From NCBI GenBank assembly GCA_902702965.1, contig CACRXP010000662.1, positions 268,758-332,757 of the forward strand: a stretch of 64,000 nucleotides of DNA. The letters run 5' to 3'. Below the pieces are notes generated by a model, which made no database searches, was not told the origin of the DNA, and saw only the letters and a list, made by a program, of their open reading frames with translations. This document shows, one piece after another, positions 36,155 to 48,598 of the stretch (its first letter is position 1; the number at the start of each line of letters is the position of its first letter). The DNA is from Spirometra erinaceieuropaei (Eukaryota > Platyhelminthes > Cestoda > Diphyllobothriidea > Diphyllobothriidae). A program made the translations under genes and the position numbers.

Positions 36155-36174
36155 CGGAGTGGCTTAACAAAATT

Positions 36175-36633
36175 GCAAGGGTGTTTCAGAAGCGACCGAG
36201 CGCATTGCTGCGGAGCTAGGGGTTGGAATCGCACACCGCCCCAAAGCCACCATGCGCAACAGGGTCATGAAGATCAAAGACCGGCTAAAACCTGAAGAGC
36301 AATCTGGAGTAGTGTATCGCATTCCGTGTCAAAATTTTCCTTGTAATTACACAGGACAGACTGGACGCATGCTCGGATCGCTCATACATGAACATAAGCT
36401 GGCTGTGCGGCGAGGCGACGCATTATCACAAGTGGCCGCCCACACCTACGAAATTGGTCACGAGTTTGACTTCGTAGCCACCAAAAATAGTTGCTCACGC
36501 CGGAAACAAAACAGACCGAGAATTGATTGAAGCCTGGGCCTCGGACGAGAACTCGGTCAATCGATTTATCGATCTGGCGCCGGCGTACAGAGCCCTTCGT
36601 AGTCACCTCCAGTCGTGCGACGTCGGTCGATGA
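36175..36633 (+). pseudogene. PLE linker and GIY-YIG endonuclease, one frameshift
   Basis: Right of the Merlin element the plus frame opens with CKGVSEATERIAAELGVGIAHRPKAT, the PLE linker between reverse transcriptase and endonuclease, then a basic stretch, SGVVYRIPC (GIY-type tyrosine and first cysteine), CNYTGQTGR (YIG-type; YTG here), LIHEHKLAVRRGD, AAHTYEIGHEFDF. In an A5 run at 36483-36487 the frame slips by one; the rest continues as RELIEAWASDENSVNRF and LAPAYRALR to TGA at 36631-36633. All expected endonuclease residues (Tyr, His, Glu, Asn) are traceable. The reverse transcriptase part is absent, so the copy is a 5'-truncated insertion or was cut by the neighbouring element. Confidence 0.8.
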
Positions 36634-36684
36634 TTGGGTCTACGTGCCTTATAACTGCCGCTTGTCCTGTTTCTGCCACTACCT

Positions 36685-36729
36685 CTGACGATGGACTCCT
36701 GTACGAGTCTGAAAGCTCAGGATAATAAA
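36685..36729 (+). terminator. PLE 3' hairpin followed by poly(A) signal
   Basis: CTGACGA (36685-36691), one base, stem GGACTC (36693-36698), loop CTGTAC, GAGTCT (36705-36710), GAAAG, CTCAG (pairs with CTGA), then AATAAA at 36724-36729. It lies about 50 nt after the endonuclease stop, the same order as at 61820-61864. Confidence 0.6.
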
Positions 36730-36734
36730 CGAAT

Positions 36735-37564
36735 TGTTCCGGTGCTCGACTCTTCTTCTTCTTCAAGTTGGATTTCTGTTGGAACTGTATCTGATGGTAG
36801 AATATGCGTGCCAAATAGAAGACCACGTAGATGAACTATGAGGCATACCACTTCGGCGTATACCATTACATTAGATCTACAATCTTGGTTACTGTAACAC
36901 GATCCTTGTTGAAGGATACAGAGAAAAACGAATAACAACAATTAGACAGATCAAAAAGCAACTTGCTCTGCCTGACTACAATCTCTACGCGGTTTTCCAA
37001 TATTTCGCATTCATCCGTTTTAATTGCGGTCTTGTTAGATTGAAACAGAACGACAAATTCGACCTTGGTTGTAGGCGGCGTTCGTTCTAAGGGGACTTTT
37101 CCAAAATCTTCAAATTACCGAACGTATTGAGGATTATGTTTGCAAATCGTAGAAAGTTAACTGGAAGCAGAGTTATTGACTTTTAATTTGCTACAAGGAA
37201 ACTTTCAGATAATTTGTTCTTGTGGGGAACGACTTGATCATGGAAAAGTTGGATTGTGGTACACATCATGATCTTCGACTTTCCGTTTCACATAAATCGG
37301 TGCTCTTATTTTACGACCAGGATAATTGTTCTGCGTATCACCTCTTTCTGCTGGAATCACAGCTTGATTTACCCAACCTACTGGTCTAAAATGCTGTCTC
37401 AAACTGTTCGTTACTGTTTTAAAGCAAAATCTACAAACGATTGTGTTGATAAATTTTAATTAACATTGATTGTCGTGCGTTTGAAAACAGATCCTTATTA
37501 AGTTAGCAAAACAAGACAGGGTGAAAACGTCCGTTAGGCGTTGCGTGCCCTTCCCCGGGCCACA
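36735..37564. other. No gene recognised
   Basis: Short frames only on both strands. Confidence 0.35.
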
Positions 37565-37566
37565 TA

Positions 37567-38412
37567 CAGTAAGTGGGCTAACGCATGAAATGACAACCAA
37601 AATTTCGAAATGTTTTTCGTCTCGAAAAGACTAATTAAGTACGGTTGTAAAATTAATCAACCTGTAACAGAATTCTGTAATATTTCCGTTACCTCAGGAT
37701 GCGGGCTTTCGAATGAACTCTCTTTTGAACGCATGCAAAAACTACATTCTGTAAAAAACGACTACTTACGTATAATCAATTTTTCCCATTGACATTCGAC
37801 GCCCCTCAAAGTCCGATTACATTTCATGCAAAACATGCATACAAATATTCATGCTTTTGCTCATTTGGTAGACAATTGCGTTTCCTACCAATTTTGTACT
37901 TGGAGGAAGGATATAATTCGGTTTTCGAGGACTAATCCAATTCCCGAATAATTGTGAACCGCTCTATCGTTAACCTTGGATCCAGAATTTCCAAACTACA
38001 AGCCGTATATTTTCCGCGTACGGAAAACCATAGATTTTTCTACGGTAATAAAAGAGGGACCATAAACGGTTCATAAAATAATGTAGTGGATTTGATCCAT
38101 ATTGCTAACTTTACGAGCCACATTGGCAAATGCAGAGAAGTGACAATTTATGAGCGGCCATTTCACGCTATTAAAACGTCTCACAATTATAAACTTTTAA
38201 AACCGAATTATACTTTTCCTTCAGGTATAAAACTGGAAGAAGACATAATGTTCTACCGGATGAGCAGAAGAAGGATTATTTTTATGCATATTTTTCATGA
38301 AATATAATTAAGCTTTTAGGAGCGTCGAATGTCAATGAGAAAAATTGATGTTAAGTAAGTAGTCGTTTTTTGCAGAGTGTATTTTAGATGCATCCGGAAG
38401 AAAGTTCATTCA
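37567..38412. repeat. Foldback element F1, right end truncated
   Basis: Left terminus CAGTAAGTGGGCTAACGCATG follows TA at 37565-37566; left arm to about 38040, loop, then right arm until AAAGTTCATTC near 38412, where the inverted match stops about 150 bp short of a full right end. Confidence 0.7.
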
Positions 38413-40439
38413 ACTTGGCCTACCAGCTCACACCCTAGTCTAAAGAAAAACACTTGAGCAGTATTTTAACCACCAACAGCAAATGACAGGTCAGAAAGGG
38501 ACCGACGATTGATGCATACGACCCGTATACCCAGCGGGAGCGCATGTGCGTCTACCAGCAAGGCACCGGGTGTCAGAGAGCTGCCAGCGCATACCAAGAT
38601 GTGCGGCCCCTGGGTCGATGATTCTGGCATAGCAGATGTTAGAGGTCTATATCCTCAGACGGGTGCCCGATGGCCCGTCGTCTGCCCGGACTCTCAACCT
38701 TCATGACTGGGTAACCAAACAGTCGTCCCATCTGGACGAGAGGGCTGCTCTGTCGTATCCGTTAGACCATAACATTTGGGGCAAGTGCAGGGGCAAGACG
38801 TGGGTATGTCGACTTTGGGTGAGAAAAAGGGAGACGATCTGCGACGATGAAAACTGTTGGGGGTTGGGGCCAGAAATCGAAAATGGATAGGGGAACAGCA
38901 ACAGCATTGATCACACGGCTCCATTCCTGTGGCCTCGCCTATGTGAGGCCCTTCACTTCACTTACACAAGGCATTCGGTTTCGTGGTAGATGGCATACCA
39001 GCCACTGTTTTAGACCGCTCGGCCCCCTCACCACAGTGGCTGTTGATTTCACGAAGTTTCATCGATTGCATAAACGATTCGCATTCAATTATGATTTATA
39101 GAGGATACCAGCTATTGGCCAAAATGGTCATCTTTATTGTTAAAATGCAGCCGAGGCCCTGTTGACGGTACGATTGTACGCACTGGGCAGGTAATTAGGA
39201 GTATGGTAAAAGGGTCTCATTTAAAAGGCATTCCAGAAATGTCTTCTGTAGCGGATGCGAAAGTCCCGGAAAAAGGGAGTAAAGAAAGAAAATGCAAATG
39301 GCTGACTGGGAAACAAGAGCACTCCAGCAAAAAATGAATCTGGTGGTAAAAAAGCCAATGGGAATGGAAAGCAGCTTCTGAGTGATATATCCGCACCACC
39401 CAAACCGGAGACATCGACAACCCCCATCCATAACGATCAGCACCGAGGGTCCTAAAATTGTTACCAATGCCCAATGAAATTTTAAACTAGATAGATTCAT
39501 TACCCTTGCAGGTTTTGGCGGTGGACTCTTCAATGGGGACAACAGTTTAGACTGAACGAATCTTAATTCCAATATTCAAAAATTATTCCTCAACTGCGGT
39601 TACGTGTGACATTGCCAAAGATTCAGTTTCCTTTGAAGTAAGAAAAAGGTTTCATGATTATTGCTCCACGCGTAGGTATGCATATCCAAATCATTCCATA
39701 AAATAGGATTTAATGCTTTAAAATAATAACTTTAAGGAAACAGTAAAGCAGAGTTTGACCCGGGTGTAAGAGTTTAAGGTCAATGACATGGAATGCGTAA
39801 GAATTCGCTTGGGGTATGGTGGAAAGACTGTTGAATATGATTCTCATCTTCCTTTATATTGAAATGTTTGTGGCATAGCAAAAATTCCGAGTTCCCATTA
39901 TGCAACTCAGTACGAAGAAGATAATGTATATTGAACACTTACCATTGTTACAAATGAATGTTACGGATTTTTAGTTTCCTGATATCGGATGTACATTAGG
40001 CGACAAACACTCGAGGACCATATTTAAATACGCCCAAAATGGTAAATACTACCTACATAATGTTGCGAGCATTAGCAGCATTTAATGTCGTCGATGCAGC
40101 TAAACGCAAATTTTAGGATGAACATTCCCCCTGCGTGTAAGACAAGGGCTTTCTTTACGACCAAGTCATTGGTTGAAACTCGTAAACACATTGATTCAAC
40201 TTTTTCCCTGCCAATTGAAAAACCTTGCAACCTCAATATGGTATTTCGAGCATTGTGAGCAGCATCTCAACGATCTGTCTAACGCTTGGAACTCCTTTAC
40301 AGGTTCCAACATGCGATGGTCAGCAGAGATGGTAACTTCTACACGGTTTTCTTAGATGTGCATGCCATTAGACCTGATCTGTAAAAAACACTCCGCAGGC
40401 GGCGAAGTCAGTGTAGGTCGCCTAAGTTTCGGCAACACT
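38413..40439. other. No gene proven; GC-rich patch and a lysine-rich broken frame
   Basis: 38510-39060 is clearly more GC-rich than its surroundings, with open frames on both strands but no known motif; probably an unrecognised dispersed repeat. 39137-39550 reads as lysine-rich plus-strand peptide (GSKERKCKW…, then SGGKKANGNGKQ in a shifted frame) with a TTGCAG acceptor-like site near 39510; it might be a processed pseudogene, not proven. Confidence 0.3.
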
Positions 40440-40465
40440 GGAGGCTATCCTGAGGTTGGTTGGTT

Positions 40466-41560
40466 TCAGAAATCGTCCATAATTTTGTACTCCATGCGGA
40501 CAGTAGAGCCAAATCCGACCCCAGTATCGAAAAGAACAGAATTCATTAGCGCGTGGAAATTCGAGACCATTTCCCGTTTGAGAACGCCGAAAGTGTTGTT
40601 CACATAATGAGCCCAAAATTTTGGCTTGTATGTTGCGAACACCATCGTCTCCAACCCTTGAAGAACAGTTTCAGCGATGAAACCGGACAGTGGGGAGTCC
40701 ATCGGCGTACCTTTGATTTGCTCGTACGCAGTCCCTCCAAAGGTGAAGAGCGTTTGAAGGCAGTGCGTAAGCAGTTGCACTAGGTGCCCCCACTTAGGGG
40801 TATTGTTAGCCTTCGTGCATTGGCTGTCGAGGAGGTCGCTGACAGTTTCAACCGCCAAACCCTTTGAGATCGAGGTGAAAAGCGAGGTTACATCGATCGA
40901 CACCATGACCTCGTCTGTGTTAATTTGCAGCCCTTTCAGTCTTTCCAGGAAAAGTACGGATGAGCGGACCGTCGTATCGGAGCCCGAAGTGAGGCAGTTC
41001 AGGCGTCGGAACATCCATTTCGCCAGACTGAATGTGGGTGTCCATCGCAATGACACGATTGGACGGAGTAGGACCCCATCTTTGTGTATTTTGGGTAGCC
41101 CGTAGATCCTTGCCGTGGCAGCATCGGTCAGTTTGGTGGCCAGTCTTTCCGCTCTAGTCCTCGCGCAACTATTTTGTAACATGGTGAACGTCGTGTTTAT
41201 TTGTGTTACCAGCTTCTTCATGGGGTCTCCATCGCACTTGACGTACGCTTGTCTGTCCTCAAGCAAGGCATTGGGTTCCTGGAGGCACTCAGCCTTGTCA
41301 AGTATGATCGTCGATCGCCCTTTGTCTGCCGGTAGGATCACGACACGCCTGTCCGCCTTCAGCGTCCTGAGGGCATCCTGCTGCGCTTTCGGGACGACCA
41401 ATCATGGTTTATGCGTCATAACCAAGGAGGTGATTTGTTGCCGAATGAGGTGCTGTGTCTCGGCTGGCTCTTGGGAGTGTTTTAGAACCGACTCGATCGT
41501 GGTCACGAGGTTCACCGAGTCGGCGTCCGAAGTGACGTATATGCGATGCAACTAGTGTGC
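40466..41560 (-). pseudogene. Penelope-like reverse transcriptase, second lineage, inactive
   Basis: Minus frame with an N-terminal part (DADSVNLVTTIESVL…ETQHLIRQQI), one in-frame TGA near 41402-41400, then VVPKAQQDAL, VVILPADKGRSTIILDK, ARIYGLPKIHKDGVLLRPIVS, motif A SIDVTSLFTSI, motif B as GTPMDSPLSGFIAE, and motif C as YVNN at 40606-40595. Family motif B is MGSP and motif C YVDD, so both catalytic aspartates of motif C have become asparagine and a conserved glycine has become aspartate. The frame ends at 40466 with no thumb or GIY-YIG readable beyond. It differs strongly from the copy at 12.9-14.5 kb, so at least two PLE lineages colonised this locus. Confidence 0.85.
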
Positions 41561-41569
41561 CATCACACA

Positions 41570-44500
41570 ACTTTCATATCTAGCAGATCTCGCATTCACC
41601 ATTAATCGTCGTAGCTAATATGCTTCTTGCATCCCTGGCAAAACTTGAGTCGACACTTGCTGGGTGTTAATTATTTCGTGATAACTGCTCAGACATGTGA
41701 ACTTCTGTTGTTGTTTTCGGTAGAACTGTTCGCCCGCACGCTCCCAAACAGTCTAGAGTAAACTAATAGTTTGCAGGTGAAATTCCATTTCACAATTTGA
41801 CTGAGAGCGAAAAAAGAACGGCTAATAATAAACGCCGATTAATTTGCAACTGCTTGTTGATAATGACGAGCGGCTTCTCATCCCATCTAGTATGAGTGCC
41901 CACAATAAATGTGGAACTGCTGATTGGGGTAGCTGGCTGTTAGCATAAAAATACTACCCTATACATACTGTGTTCCACGCGTGATTAGAACAAACGACAT
42001 CGGCTACTTCTGATAGTTGGGTGGGATTAGAATACAAAACGGTATGCCAAGCACGTTCGGCCGATGTTTTTTCCCGTACTTAATTGCTTCTCAGAACTCA
42101 CTCACTCGTCTTTGTCAGATCCGTAGCCATGTACCCCATCGCGTAGAGTGCCTCCTGCTTGTTTATGGTCGGATTGGCAACTAGTCTTGCGCCAGTGAGA
42201 TTTGCTTTTTGCCTGATTCATGCATGTCTTCCATGGACAATACGTCTGAGTGTGTCCAATTCTTCAACAATAAATGCCCCATCATCAGCGACGTAGACTG
42301 TCGACTGACGATGCCCTGGTGAAAATCAGTGCGAAGGTTTGTCTGGTCTTTACCTTACAGATGACAGCAATGGAATATCGCTGCTCTCGGCATGCAGACA
42401 CTTGTAATTTCACTTCGAACTATTGATTTGCCATAATGTGGGTCGAGTTAAAGCAGGTAAATGTGAAGAAAAGGCTGCCTATAATCATATACAGCTAACT
42501 CCACGGCGATCTGTCGTTCTGCTGAAGGCATAAAAGATGCTAGGTGACCAAACCTCGGGGAAACGAGAAAAAATTGCAGCAGTGGGTGGTAAAACACGGG
42601 ACGGACTACCTAAAGAAAGACCTGAATTCTACATGCCTGGACATAGCGTTTAAGTTTGCTCTTTTCTCGATTTAGCGTTTGGCCAAATGGGCATATTTTT
42701 GACGGACTGTCAATCAACGCGTTTTCCTGAAATCCAGGGCATATATTTCTGCAGAGTAAGTGTTTGCATTAGCGGGCATACGCCTTAGTAGGTGTATTAT
42801 TGGTTTTTCAACGAGCACGTCTTCGCATTCTTAGGGGGCCTGATAACGAATCCAGCTATAGACCACCATGGCTATTCCAGTTGTTCAATACTCTCAATAC
42901 TATTTTTTTGTTACTGAACTAATTTAACTGTCCCCTATTCGCAAGTACAAAGTAGCTTTAAGTCGCCATCACACTTTGCTCTTCCAAATCTAGCTTTAGT
43001 GCTGCTTCGCCCTAGATAATGAAACATCCTTCAATTTTTGTATAGTCCGTGATTCGTTTATATGAGGGGCAAACGTTCTTTAACCTCTGTCAATCTACCG
43101 TAGGTGGACTAGAGTTTGACCCCACGCCGAGCCAATGAGAGGATAGTCAGGAGGTATCCAAGACCTCAGTATGTATGTACTTGGTGCATGAACTAGTCAT
43201 CTATTGTTCTGCCTACATGGTGGATAAGGAAGCGTTCCTTCGGGAACTATTGATTTTTACAGGGATAGAAACAGAGCATCAAAAAAACGCACGAATTTAT
43301 CCGCGAAATCCTTGGTCGAAAGGCGGTTTCTCAAAATTAAGGTCTCGTCTGTTCATTACGCTAATATGAAGCATTATACAAGTAAAAACTATGGGAAATA
43401 TATGTTACCAAAGATGATCTTAGTGTCTTCGAGCTGACAGTTGCAGATTTTTACGTGACTTGTAGTTGAAAACAGGAAATTCTCAAATTCAAAACACAAC
43501 TGTCTTATGCACACAGCTCGTACACTTTAAGACAAAACTGACTACCTGGCTAGAACTGACGTCGTCTGCAGGACCTCATGCGTGCCGAAAGACAGCTAAA
43601 ATGTCATTTGATACAATTAGCAAACGATCCTGCAACTGTTATAGACACATAAATTGTACGTCCTATAGATAAGGCTGGCAACCTTGATTATAATTTGTTG
43701 TCCGTAAGATCATATGTGCTAGTTGTGATTCCGTCTATCGTTGTCAAACTGAAATATATATCTCAGCCGATATACAGGAAATAGATCGGTTATTGCAGAA
43801 GGATTGTCGTACTCTTGTCAGCCGCTTACGTAAAGCATACATGTATATATATATAACTGACAAAGGCGTCATACCGCATTCCCAACAGAGGTACTAACTA
43901 AATGCCTAAGCACATGTTTCGCCGATGTTTTTGCTGCGCCTTGACGCTGTGGTGAGCGATTCGTCTCCAGAGTGGGTCCTAATCCGGGCACTTTACGCCA
44001 TGTTCTGTACTTTGTAATTTCCAAGGTTATTTGCCTAACTACGAGCAAATATATTTTTGAGTGTTTCCTGGAGAAATTTTGACCGGATTCCTAAACGTGC
44101 CTGCAGTTCAAATAAGATTTGAACTTGGGTTCTTATAGCCATTATCGTTATGTGGGTAGACATGTCATTTACGCCATTATGTCTTAGTTTTGTGAGCACT
44201 TGCCAGTCGTTTTCATTCTTCCCAACATTTCAGTAGTTTTACGGTAAAGATAAACAATTCATTTAATCGGTAGATCACTGAGTATATAAGAGCGTTTTTT
44301 TCAAACGTTATTTTTGAAGATAGATGATTCTCCGGTTTTAAAATTAGTTCAAAGTCACAAGCCTAGTACGATTTTAAAAATGCCCAAAAATGCAGCTTTT
44401 TATCAGCAAGCTTGTTTATGCTGCTCATAAAGTTGACAGTGTGGTCCATATCCATCGAAATGTTTTACAGACCGCGCGTGATATCTACTCATGTCCACCA

Positions 44501-44784
44501 AGTAATGCATACACTGCCCACGTCAGAAAGCATATAGTTTTTGTTTGGAGACTTTGAATGCCGGCATGACGGCAGCATGTATTGGTAGTAAAAGACAGGT
44601 TTTTAAACCGATTAATAATTTTTGGAAAGCGCGATTTCCTGCTCAGTGACTTGAATAATGAGTATTCATGCATCTTTTTTTGTAAAGTATGCTTGTATAC
44701 ATAAGGATGTTTAAAACAACAAGAACAGAAAAAATTGAATGAATGGTCGTATTTACATTGGTAACTTTATGCAGGAACCCGGAC
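41570..44784. other. No gene recognised
   Basis: AT-rich intergenic sequence; a short (TA)n run near 43844-43856. Frames are short and without motifs. Confidence 0.35.
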
Positions 44785-46003
44785 TGACCCACTCATGAGC
44801 CGATTCCATGATGTTATTGAAATATCTAGTCACATGGTAATAAATAGTACGACCAAATGTAGATAATAAATTAAACGTAGAGTTATCATGCTAGTTAACC
44901 CTAATGAAAAATGTTAAGCGTATCCAGTCGCGTAAGGATGCCAGATTTTGAAAAAGTTCCTTATCGATCTCCTTCACAAAGTGGCTAATGTAAACCCTGC
45001 CTACCTATGAAGTAGACGTTTAAATATATTTTTAGAAAAGGCGTACAAAATTACTATGCTAATTACTCGATTGGTACCAATTTAAGCCTTCTTCAGATTT
45101 CACATTCGAAGGAAGTGTATCTTATCCGATTTTCCAAGGCCGTGGAATACACAGTCGTACAGCACCACATTATCAAATCTATGTAGGCGGCCTATAAATT
45201 GCGCAACATAGTCCAAATCCCTTACAAAATTTTATGAGACATATATGTAATCTTCATTTTTAAAACTAATTTCCGATCCCCTTAAAAATTGACCATTTTT
45301 CGTGAAACATGCACAAAAATATTCATTTTTTTGTTCATCCGGTAGAAGATGACGTCTTCTTCCAAGTTTATATTTAAAGGAAAGGCATAATTCTATTTTA
45401 AAAAGTTTCTTGTTGTGTGATTTTTAATACCGTTAAATGGTCGTTCGTAAAACGTCAGGTCATAGTATTTTATAATGTGGCTTGCAAAGTTTACAATATG
45501 GTTCAATTGTACTACTAAATTTAATGAACCTTAAATGGTCTCCTATTAATACCGTAGAGAATTGTATGGTATATACAGCTTGTAGTTTTGAAATCCTAAA
45601 TGCAACTGCGACGGCACATGGGGCTCAAAATTATTCGGGAATTAGAAAAAATTTTAAAGGAACGATTTACGCATTTTCTGCTGGTATGAAAGTGAGAGGA
45701 GGCGTAATGTTGTATCGAATGAGCAAGAGAATAAATACGTTTATATATTTATTGCGTGAAATATAATTTGAAATTAAGGGGTGTTGAAAATCAATGAGAA
45801 AAATGTATGCTACTTAAGTAGTCATTTTTTAGAGAGTTTCATCTTTAGATGCAACTGAAAAGAGGTTCCTTCAAAAGCAAGCATCCTTAGGTAACTGCAT
45901 TATTATAGAACAATGCTGGAAGTTGATTATTTAAATACCCTTTTAGAGACAAAAACGCATTTCAGAATTTAAGTTGACATTTCATGAGATGACCCACGAG
46001 CTG
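44785..46003. repeat. Foldback element F1, composite and decayed
   Basis: The right terminus is clear (reverse complement of 45960-46003 gives CATCTCATGAAATGTCAACTT… then AATGCG). The left side is rearranged: left-arm sequence appears twice, near 44930-45150 and again at 45260-45430, suggesting two overlapping copies. A further decayed F1 piece may lie at 46225-46400. Confidence 0.5.
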
Positions 46004-47194
46004 TGTGTCTTCTTTTTAGACAACATAAAATAGGTTTCGCGCAAACGTGATCCAATATCTTAAGACATATGAAAGCTGCCTTTAAAGCGCTCTTCAGAAA
46101 ATCCGACTTGGAGAAATGCCTTAGCAGGCCTTTTGGTGCTACATTTTTCCGACTGCCATCGTCCGAGAACTGTGTTTCCGAGCGGTCTAGAATCTGCATG
46201 TGTAGTAACGGACCGGTCTTATAAAAATTAAACCAAAATGTTTAAATTATTTTTGGTTAGAAAACAGTTCTTGAGTGGGTCTGATTCAATAGCTATCGTG
46301 CTGCGTAATCCTGTGACAATTCTATGACTTCAGGATGATAGCTCTTGAGTGTACTTGATAATTCACAATCCGTTATAAATGGAGTTAGACAAAAAACCAA
46401 CTTTGTCCAGTCACTTCACTTGCAAACTATAACTGCAAATATATGTGATACAGAAATCAAACAACCCATTCTCATTTAGTACGTGTAGTACTTCAGTCAA
46501 TATATTTGTGCCATATTTACGTTTAAGGTTCGGTTTTCAGTTGCTGTACTTTTTGTCCAGTCCGCCGCTGCACTTGCGCCAGAGTTTTCGGTCTACTAGC
46601 TGCAAAAACTTCGTATAAGCAGACGCACGTATTCGCATTTGTAATAAAGAAGACATCCAATAGGAATCATACTGTTCGTCCTATCGATATGCTCCATGCT
46701 TCATGCGCCATACGCAGCACAAAATAGTACAATGCATTTCCACAAACACAAAATTAGTTAAAGTTAATGGATATCCAATCCTTGAGTAAGAGCCTTTAGG
46801 AAGACGTGATTTTAAAACATATGAAAAGAGTGTAGATCATTTTGGTGCACGTTCTATGTACGTTCCATAGGAATTTTTGGGACATCGAAAATAAATGGAA
46901 ACCAACACCAGTGTCGGGCAAAAAACGTCCTCCCCAGTACTTTCTTCAAAATCTCGAAGCCGATGGAGAAGTGCGTGAGGGATGTAGATTCCGCCTCGCG
47001 ATTTTATCCTAAGTTTTATGGAAACTCATTAGACAACAAGTACCAGTAAACAAACCGATACATAATAACATATTTCACAATGGGGCAGTCATGTTCCATA
47101 CTTTTCACGATGCATTTGTGTGTACGATAAGGTGATCAAAGTGGAAACTCAACTTGGACTTGTCTGGATTGATGAATTTCATAGGATGAGTTCA
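46004..47194. other. No gene recognised
   Basis: Possible decayed F1 sequence near 46300-46350 (CTTCAGGATGATAGCTCTTGAG); otherwise nothing. Confidence 0.3.
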
Positions 47195-47659
47195 TTAAAT
47201 GATTACATGTCGACAAACCACGATAGGGGTTACAGTCTCAATTTTACGGGATTTTCTTCCATTCACCTCGTCTGACAGACGGGTACACTCTACACAGCCA
47301 TAAACAGCCCGTGAATTCATACAAATTAATTGATGTTCTACGTACACGAAGTTATTTAAAACTGGACGACATGCACTCTTTGAGAAAGAAATTTTAAGAG
47401 GATATGGGTTGAATAATAATGAGACGAGGACACACCATTCCGGGATATGGTCTATTATTGGCATTCCTAATTCTTTAGGAATATTGAAAGTAATCATAAA
47501 AACGTACTGCGTAAGCAGTTCTTCAACTAAAAGTCGAATGGACATGCAATTAATTCGTGTTTCCAAAGTCATGATACAGTGCAATATTATAGCCTTATTA
47601 CAACCAAATATAGGTGATCCTTCCTTAGAAAAAACACAGAATTTCGGCTGGCTATTCAT
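47195..47659 (-). CDS. Unrecognised 154-codon open frame
   Basis: An ATG-started minus frame of 154 codons with eleven cysteines, a hydrophobic middle (IRLLVEELLTQYVFMITFNIPKELG) and a C-terminal CVECTRLSDEVNG. A GAG|GTGAAT donor-like site lies inside near 47266, so it could be an exon with read-through. I match it to no family, and antisense frames of 86 codons overlap it. A chance frame is about as likely as a gene. Confidence 0.25.
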   Translation of the reverse strand: MNSQPKFCVFSKEGSPIFGCNKAIILHCIMTLETRINCMSIRLLVEELLTQYVFMITFNIPKELGMPIIDHIPEWCVLVSLLFNPYPLKISFSKSACRPVLNNFVYVEHQLICMNSRAVYGCVECTRLSDEVNGRKSRKIETVTPIVVCRHVII

Positions 47660-48598
47660 GGAACCCTAAGCCGACTCTAGTCATGAGCAGAAAGACGTCC
47701 AGAATGCCGATTGAACACCACCAGCTTAGTCGCGTTGTCAAGAATAGATGTAATTCGTATTTTGTTGGTTATATTTCACCTGCCGGAGAGGCATGCACTC
47801 TGGCTCTTACAACCTTGTCTGCACCCATCATGCCATCTGACAGTGTTGGTGTTTAAGTTCTATATGTCTTCTGCATATTGTTACATGGAAATGCATGATT
47901 TTTTTTTCGCATAAGAAGCACAGTGCTTGTGGTTCGGAAACCCTGAATGCAAGTGTAAGGAGAGATCAGGCTCAAAATATGACTTGATATGAAGTCAGAA
48001 GTAAGGGGGCGCAGTGCCCTGCTTAGTCGTGCGGCTAATCGCGTGTGAAACGCGGATTTGCCAATGACTTAATTGGTTAGATTCAAGTGGAAGATTTCTC
48101 GGACTAGGATGAGAAGTCAACATACCAAGTAAAAAGAATTAATTCATTCGGCATTGTCGTAGTGTGTCTATAGCATTCATAGTTGGTCACAGCTTTGGCC
48201 GTTTACTCAAGCAAGGTATACAGATGATGCCGCGTGTAGTCTAGATGCAAAGCTGACGGAATATAGCAATGACCGCCACCATATAATGTGATGTCGTAGG
48301 TTTGCCTTTCTGAAATTTAGTAATAAGTCCTCCGGAGAATTCTCGGACCTCAATTTATTTTTGATCAAATCAGATATGGGCTCACAACCACATACTTTTT
48401 AAAAATAACTAAACCCAAACCACATGGGAATGAAACATTTGGAATGTTTTCCACTTCCGGACAAGCGTTGTTGCAAATCCTCACTCTAAAATCAAAACCG
48501 CACAAAATATGGATCATTTAATGCTGTTATCTCTATGGTCCAAACCAATGAGAAATATAACCGAAAGCAGATAACATGGAGATCCTCATTTTTATTTT
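47660..48598. other. No gene; one F1 fragment
   Basis: About 47929-47990 (GGTTCGGAAACCCTGAATGCAAG) matches the interior of F1 at 785-840. Otherwise nothing before the N gap. Confidence 0.4.

Noticed and set aside
39137..39572. Lysine-rich plus frame and 125-codon minus frame
   Set aside because: The two overlap on opposite strands; the plus reading needs a frame change and has no family match. Possible processed pseudogene, unproven.
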